From Clostridiales bacterium (GTDB lineage: Bacteria > Bacillota > DSM-16504 > Desulfitibacterales > JAICDB01): a stretch of DNA of 64,000 bases. Position numbers and translations under genes: made by a program. Below the pieces are notes generated by a model. That model did not search any database and was not told the DNA's origin. It saw only the letters and a program-made list of their open reading frames with translations. Positions 61,273-64,000 of this stretch are shown in pieces. Position 1 is the first letter of the stretch. Every line of letters starts with the position of its first letter. The DNA lies in contig JAICDB010000010.1 of NCBI GenBank assembly GCA_020063565.1, forward strand, positions 1 to 64,000. The letters are read 5' to 3'.

Positions 61273-62664
61273 ATAGTATTTGTCTTAGACAAACACAAGA
61301 AGCCGTTAATGCCATGTTCTGAAAAGAGAGCGAGATTATTGCTCAAAAAAGGACGTGCGGTAATTCACCGTATGGAACCCTTCACAATCCGACTTAAAGA
61401 CAGAACATTAGAGCAAAGTCATGTTCAAAAGCTAAGGCTGAAACTTGACCCTGGTGCGAAAACTACAGGAATGGCAATTATTGATGAAACCAATTCCTGT
61501 TGTGGCAAAGTTATATTCCTGGCGGAAATCAAGCACAAGCAGGGAATCAAAACATCAATGGACGCAAGGAGAAATCAGCGCCGCTCAAGGCGGAGCAGGA
61601 AAACCCGCTATCACAAACCACGTTTTCTGAACCGCAACCCGGAAAAATGCGCTTCCTGCGGCAGAAACTCCAAACACGGCAGCCGATACTGTCGTCTCTG
61701 TTTGGAAGGCAGAAACCTCACTAACAACGGCTACCGCAGGGCGCGGCTTCCAGTGTCTTTGGAAGCAAGAGTAAACCAGACACTGAACGTAATCAAGAAA
61801 CTTATGAAGCTAATTCCTTTATCGGCCATATCTACAGAACATGTTAAGTTTGATACTCAGCTTCTTCAGGACCCCGAAATTAAAGGCGTTGAATATCAGC
61901 AGGGCGAGCTTTTCGGGTACGAAGTCAGAGAGTATCTGCTGGAAAAATGGGGCAGGAAATGTGCCTACTGCGGCAGGACAGATGTCCCACTGGAGATTGA
62001 ACACATCATCCCCAGATCCAGAGGCGGCACTAACAGATTATCCAACCTGACCCTTGCCTGCCATGAATGCAACCAAAAGAAAGGCAACCTAACGGCAGAG
62101 GAATTTGGCTATCCAGAAATACAGAAGCAGGCTAAAAAACCACTAAAAGACGCGGTCATGATGAACGCAACCCGGTGGGCTCTTTACAAGCGGCTCAAAG
62201 AAACAAACCTTCCTGTGGAATGCGGTACAGGAGCCAGGACAAAGAAACAACGCATTGAGCAGGGTCTACCCAAGACTCACTACTACGATGCCTGCTGTGC
62301 GGCAAATGTACCAGATAGACTTGTTTTCCATACACAATATGTATCTGTCTGGACTTCTGTGGGCCGTGGGACAAGAAGGATGTGCAACCCGGACAAGTAT
62401 GGTTTTCCGCGTGGACATAGACAGAGGCGTAAACTCCATTTTGGGTTTCAGACAGGAGACATGGTAAAAGCTGAAGTACCAAAAGGAAAATACGCAGGTA
62501 TTTGGATAGGTCGGGTGGCGGTAAGAGCCTCTGGCTCGTTCGATCTGAAAGACAATAGCGGTAGGCGCATTTGCCAGGGTATTAACTATAGGTATTGCCA
62601 GCAAATACAAAGATCAGACGGTTGGCAGTACAACAAATTCTTACGAAAGGAGGGAACACAGTAG
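61273..62664 (+). CDS. iscB: RNA-guided nickase/nuclease IscB, with AUA in place of the start codon
   Basis: 463 residues read from 61273. Domains in order: PLMP (VFVLDKHKKPLMPCSEKRAR), RuvC-I (LKLDPGAKTTGMAI), arginine-rich bridge helix with RRNQRRSRRSRKTRY, a four-Cys knuckle (CASCG...CRLC), RuvC-II (ISTEHVKF), HNH (CAYCG, LEIEHIIPRSRGGTNRLSNL, CHECN), RuvC-III (THYYDACCAA) and a TID-like C-terminus. The PLMP frame begins with ATA exactly 8 nt after AAAGGAGG, where ATG is expected; the next ATG (61309) would delete most of the PLMP domain. Catalytic residues look intact. Confidence 0.88.
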   Translation: MVFVLDKHKKPLMPCSEKRARLLLKKGRAVIHRMEPFTIRLKDRTLEQSHVQKLRLKLDPGAKTTGMAIIDETNSCCGKVIFLAEIKHKQGIKTSMDARRNQRRSRRSRKTRYHKPRFLNRNPEKCASCGRNSKHGSRYCRLCLEGRNLTNNGYRRARLPVSLEARVNQTLNVIKKLMKLIPLSAISTEHVKFDTQLLQDPEIKGVEYQQGELFGYEVREYLLEKWGRKCAYCGRTDVPLEIEHIIPRSRGGTNRLSNLTLACHECNQKKGNLTAEEFGYPEIQKQAKKPLKDAVMMNATRWALYKRLKETNLPVECGTGARTKKQRIEQGLPKTHYYDACCAANVPDRLVFHTQYVSVWTSVGRGTRRMCNPDKYGFPRGHRQRRKLHFGFQTGDMVKAEVPKGKYAGIWIGRVAVRASGSFDLKDNSGRRICQGINYRYCQQIQRSDGWQYNKFLRKEGTQ

Positions 62665-62665
62665 G

Positions 62666-62712
62666 CTGCGCTTTCCTCTACTGCCGTTAAAACGGCGTAG
62701 CTTCCAGCGCAG
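62666..62712 (+). repeat. Right-end imperfect palindrome of the IscB element
   Basis: CTGCGCT (62666-62672) pairs with AGCGCAG (62706-62712). Inside, CTAC-T-GCCGTT (62678-62688) pairs with AACGGC-GTAG (62691-62700). This fits a TnpA-recognised right-end hairpin. Confidence 0.7.
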
Positions 62713-62833
62713 AGCTTTTGTGACGGCTCCTGCGACTGCGATATTCAGCGCATATGATGCATACAAAAGCGCTGAAAAAATCAACAATGGAGAAATAAGC
62801 GTCAACAAAGAAACTTCCAAACAGGAGGGATAA
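62713..62833 (+). pseudogene. 3' remnant of a small ORF split by the IscB element
   Basis: The frame ending at TAA 62831-62833 encodes AFVTAPATAIFSAYDAYKSA plus about 19 more residues, with no start codon of its own. On the other side of the element an ATG at 60966, 4 nt after the YdjM-like stop, opens MPTNPNS before entering the omega-RNA region. Joining these would give a small protein of about 46 residues in one frame. The join is inference. Confidence 0.4.
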
Positions 62834-62836
62834 AAA

Positions 62837-63217
62837 TTGAAAAGAAACGTTACCCTATTAACCCTTGCAGTTTATTTAATATTTTGCCTTTTTTGTACGA
62901 CGGCAATGGCTGCTGATGATGATGGCAGCTTAATAAATAAAATCAAAGAAGCAAGTAAAAACGAAAACAATATAGTGGAAAAAGCCGATCAAAAAGGGTA
63001 TAAGGCAGTTATGATGATAAGAAGTATTGCATTTATTGCAGCGGTCCTGTTTCTTGCATGGGCCGGTTTAATACTGCTCTGCGGAGGCGGAGACTCCCGC
63101 AAAATGGCGGACGTAAAAGGAAAACTAATAGGTTTCTTTTTAGCTCTGATATTCATCTTTCTTGCAGAGGAAATAGTAGCAACCATCATCGAATTTTTAG
63201 GAGTAGAACTGCCGTGA
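62837..63217 (+). CDS. TrbC/VirB2-like pilin or small T4SS membrane protein
   Basis: 126 residues from TTG behind AACAGGAGGGATAAAAA. A signal peptide ends about Ala-Met-Ala (residue 27). A short charged region follows, then two hydrophobic helices (about 55-75 and 88-112) joined by GGGDSRKMADVKGKLIG. This layout matches VirB2/TrbC-type pilins of Gram-positive conjugation systems. Its stop overlaps the next start (GTGA). Confidence 0.7.
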   Translation: MKRNVTLLTLAVYLIFCLFCTTAMAADDDGSLINKIKEASKNENNIVEKADQKGYKAVMMIRSIAFIAAVLFLAWAGLILLCGGGDSRKMADVKGKLIGFFLALIFIFLAEEIVATIIEFLGVELP

Positions 63218-63531
63218 GTTTTGGCAGTTATCATTCACTGCCGCCCGATCCGCCAAAAGAAAAATATGCTTTCGGGCTAGGTCTGGTTGAACTGGGCTGG
63301 ATGCTTGCAGGAGTTATATTAAGCTACAAACTTTTCAAAATTGTTCCGCCGCTGCCCGTAAAAAACTTTTTATTCACCAAGATTCATGCGCTGTTACCGC
63401 TTTTTATAACAGCGTTTTTTGCTTTTGGTAAGCTGCCGCAAACAGGTTTAAGCATATCAGAAGAAATCGTAAACATGATTGAATTCAAACTCAGAAACAG
63501 AACTCTTCTTTACAGGAGGGGAAAATATTGA
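63214..63531 (+). CDS. PrgI/VirB3-like T4SS membrane protein
   Basis: 105 residues from GTG at 63214, overlapping the previous stop. A proline-rich start (LPPDPPKEKY) precedes two helices (about 20-45 and 60-80) and a basic tail ending in LLYRRGKY. Size, topology and position before a VirB4-like N-terminus fit VirB3/TrbD or PrgI-type subunits. Family assignment is from context more than motif. Confidence 0.6.
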   Translation: MSFGSYHSLPPDPPKEKYAFGLGLVELGWMLAGVILSYKLFKIVPPLPVKNFLFTKIHALLPLFITAFFAFGKLPQTGLSISEEIVNMIEFKLRNRTLLYRRGKY

Positions 63532-64000
63532 AATGGTTCATTGTTGCCGCATCACTTGCGGCCATTATTTATCTCTATATTGGAAAAAGGAAACCTGTTA
63601 AGATGGATTGCACGCAGGATTTGTTTGACTACAAGAAGATACACAACGACGGATTAATAGAACTTCCCGGACAGCGTTTCAGGAAAGTAATACAGGTATA
63701 CCCCATCAACAAAGAGACCCGTTCGCAGAGAGAACAGGTAGCCATCTGGGAAAACTTCAGGGCGTTGATAAACTCACTTGTATTCCCGGCAACATTTATA
63801 GTGCAGAGCACTCACCTGGATTATAACGACTATACAGAAAACGTGCGGGAGGAACTGGAAAAAATTGATAACCGGGCAGTCAGAGAATACGGAGAAGAAT
63901 ACATTAACTACATACAGGGCATGTCAGAGAACCGGGCTGCCAGGGCGCACAAATATTATATAATCCTTAAAATAGACGTGGCCTCGGATTCAGTGGACTC
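63528..64000 (+). CDS. T4SS protein, probable N-terminus of a VirB4/TraE-like ATPase (partial)
   Basis: At least 157 residues, open at the window end. It starts at TTG overlapping the previous stop, behind ACAGGAGGGG. A short N-terminal hydrophobic segment is followed by a cytosolic domain with RKVIQVYPINKETRSQREQ and FPATFIVQSTHLDY, a pattern I associate with the N-terminal domain of Gram-positive VirB4-like conjugation ATPases. It could also be a separate TraC-like protein. The Walker motifs would lie beyond the window. Confidence 0.6.
   Translation, partial: MKWFIVAASLAAIIYLYIGKRKPVKMDCTQDLFDYKKIHNDGLIELPGQRFRKVIQVYPINKETRSQREQVAIWENFRALINSLVFPATFIVQSTHLDYNDYTENVREELEKIDNRAVREYGEEYINYIQGMSENRAARAHKYYIILKIDVASDSVD

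Larger units (their letters stand above)
60985..62716 (+). mobile_element. IscB (IS200/IS605-superfamily type) mobile element without tnpA
   Basis: The element comprises an omega-RNA-like 5' region, iscB and a 3' hairpin. Both ends contain a similar motif: a hairpin with GTTAAAAC at its tip followed by GCGGCTTCTAGCCGCG (left, 61005-61035) or GCGTAGCTTCCAGCGC (right, 62695-62710). That is the subterminal imperfect-palindrome pattern of IS200/IS605 elements. No Y1 transposase is encoded, so mobilisation would need TnpA in trans. The exact end bases are estimates (within about 10 nt). Confidence 0.75.
58792..64000 (+). mobile_element. Left part of a sigK-inserted conjugative-type element (partial)
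   Basis: From the break in sigK to the window end, all genes are plus-strand and of mobile type. They are an HTH replication-type protein, small unknown genes, a YdjM-like protein, an IscB element and the first type IV secretion genes. Base composition changes: G+C rises visibly after about 60.4 kb. No recombinase is present, so it should be at the far end. This differs from the phage-like skin of B. subtilis. Confidence 0.75.

Noticed and set aside
62195-62610. Minus-strand frames opposite the 3' part of iscB
   Set aside because: Mirror frames of a G+C-rich coding region with intact HNH and RuvC-III motifs on the plus strand.

Overview
The window comes from a low-G+C, endospore-forming member of the Firmicutes, most likely a Clostridia-class anaerobe. 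Three observations support this. Most of it is a Bacillus/Clostridium-type housekeeping backbone (yebC, ruvCAB, queA-tgt, secDF, recJ, relA, hisS-aspS, rarA, the iscR-type/nifS/nifU/mnmA set, alaS, ireB-ruvX). It carries sporulation genes (sigK, a bofC-like gene, a SpoIID/LytB protein). It also has a corrinoid methyltransferase island typical of strict anaerobes. Genus-level placement is inference.

Layout. 1-3.6 kb: tRNA-Asn, a DUF3842 gene, a CooT-like gene, nadE, yebC and a bofC-like gene. 3.7-11.4 kb: an accessory block with a rhodanese lipoprotein, a flippase-like membrane protein, a C-GCAxxG-C-C protein, a TVP38/TMEM64 protein, a CDP-alcohol phosphatidyltransferase and an ABC importer. 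Its gene families parallel the enigmatic E. coli ydjXYZ-ynjABCDEF locus. 11.5-21.8 kb: Holliday-junction resolution (ruvCAB), a SpoIID-like protein, queuosine synthesis (queA, tgt), yajC, a mazF-like toxin behind an unrecognised 56-aa ORF, an HD phosphohydrolase and secD/secF. 21.8-41.3 kb: a CDF transporter, a RecJ with a degenerate helicase-like extension, relA, dtd, hisS, aspS, tcdA, a CsoR-type regulator with operator and trxA, rarA, and an Fe-S/thiouridine cluster (iscR-type, nifS, nifU, mnmA). 41.3-52.9 kb: alaS, a K+ channel on the minus strand, ireB, ruvX, a VanW protein, mltG, the tRNA wobble-uridine pair trmR/trhP and a penicillin-binding protein.

52.9-58.3 kb, minus strand: a quaternary-amine demethylation island, read as AraC/PocR regulator, corrinoid protein, BCCT transporter and a non-pyrrolysine MttB-family methyltransferase. 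It probably imports and demethylates glycine betaine or a relative.

58.4 kb to the end: sigK starts normally, with its pro-peptide, but is broken at the Ile-Glu-Asn-Asp position, the codons where I recall the B. subtilis skin element interrupting sigK, and an AATGA pentamer lies there. The sequence that follows is not skin-like. It is a conjugative-element-type region: an HTH replication-type protein with inverted and direct repeats inside its gene, small cargo genes, a YdjM-like membrane protein and the start of a type IV secretion operon. Nested in it is an IscB mobile element with an omega-RNA-like leader and IS200/IS605-like hairpin ends. Its iscB frame has an intact set of recognisable nuclease motifs but seems to have an AUA in place of the AUG start. 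The second half of sigK and the recombinase must lie beyond the window.
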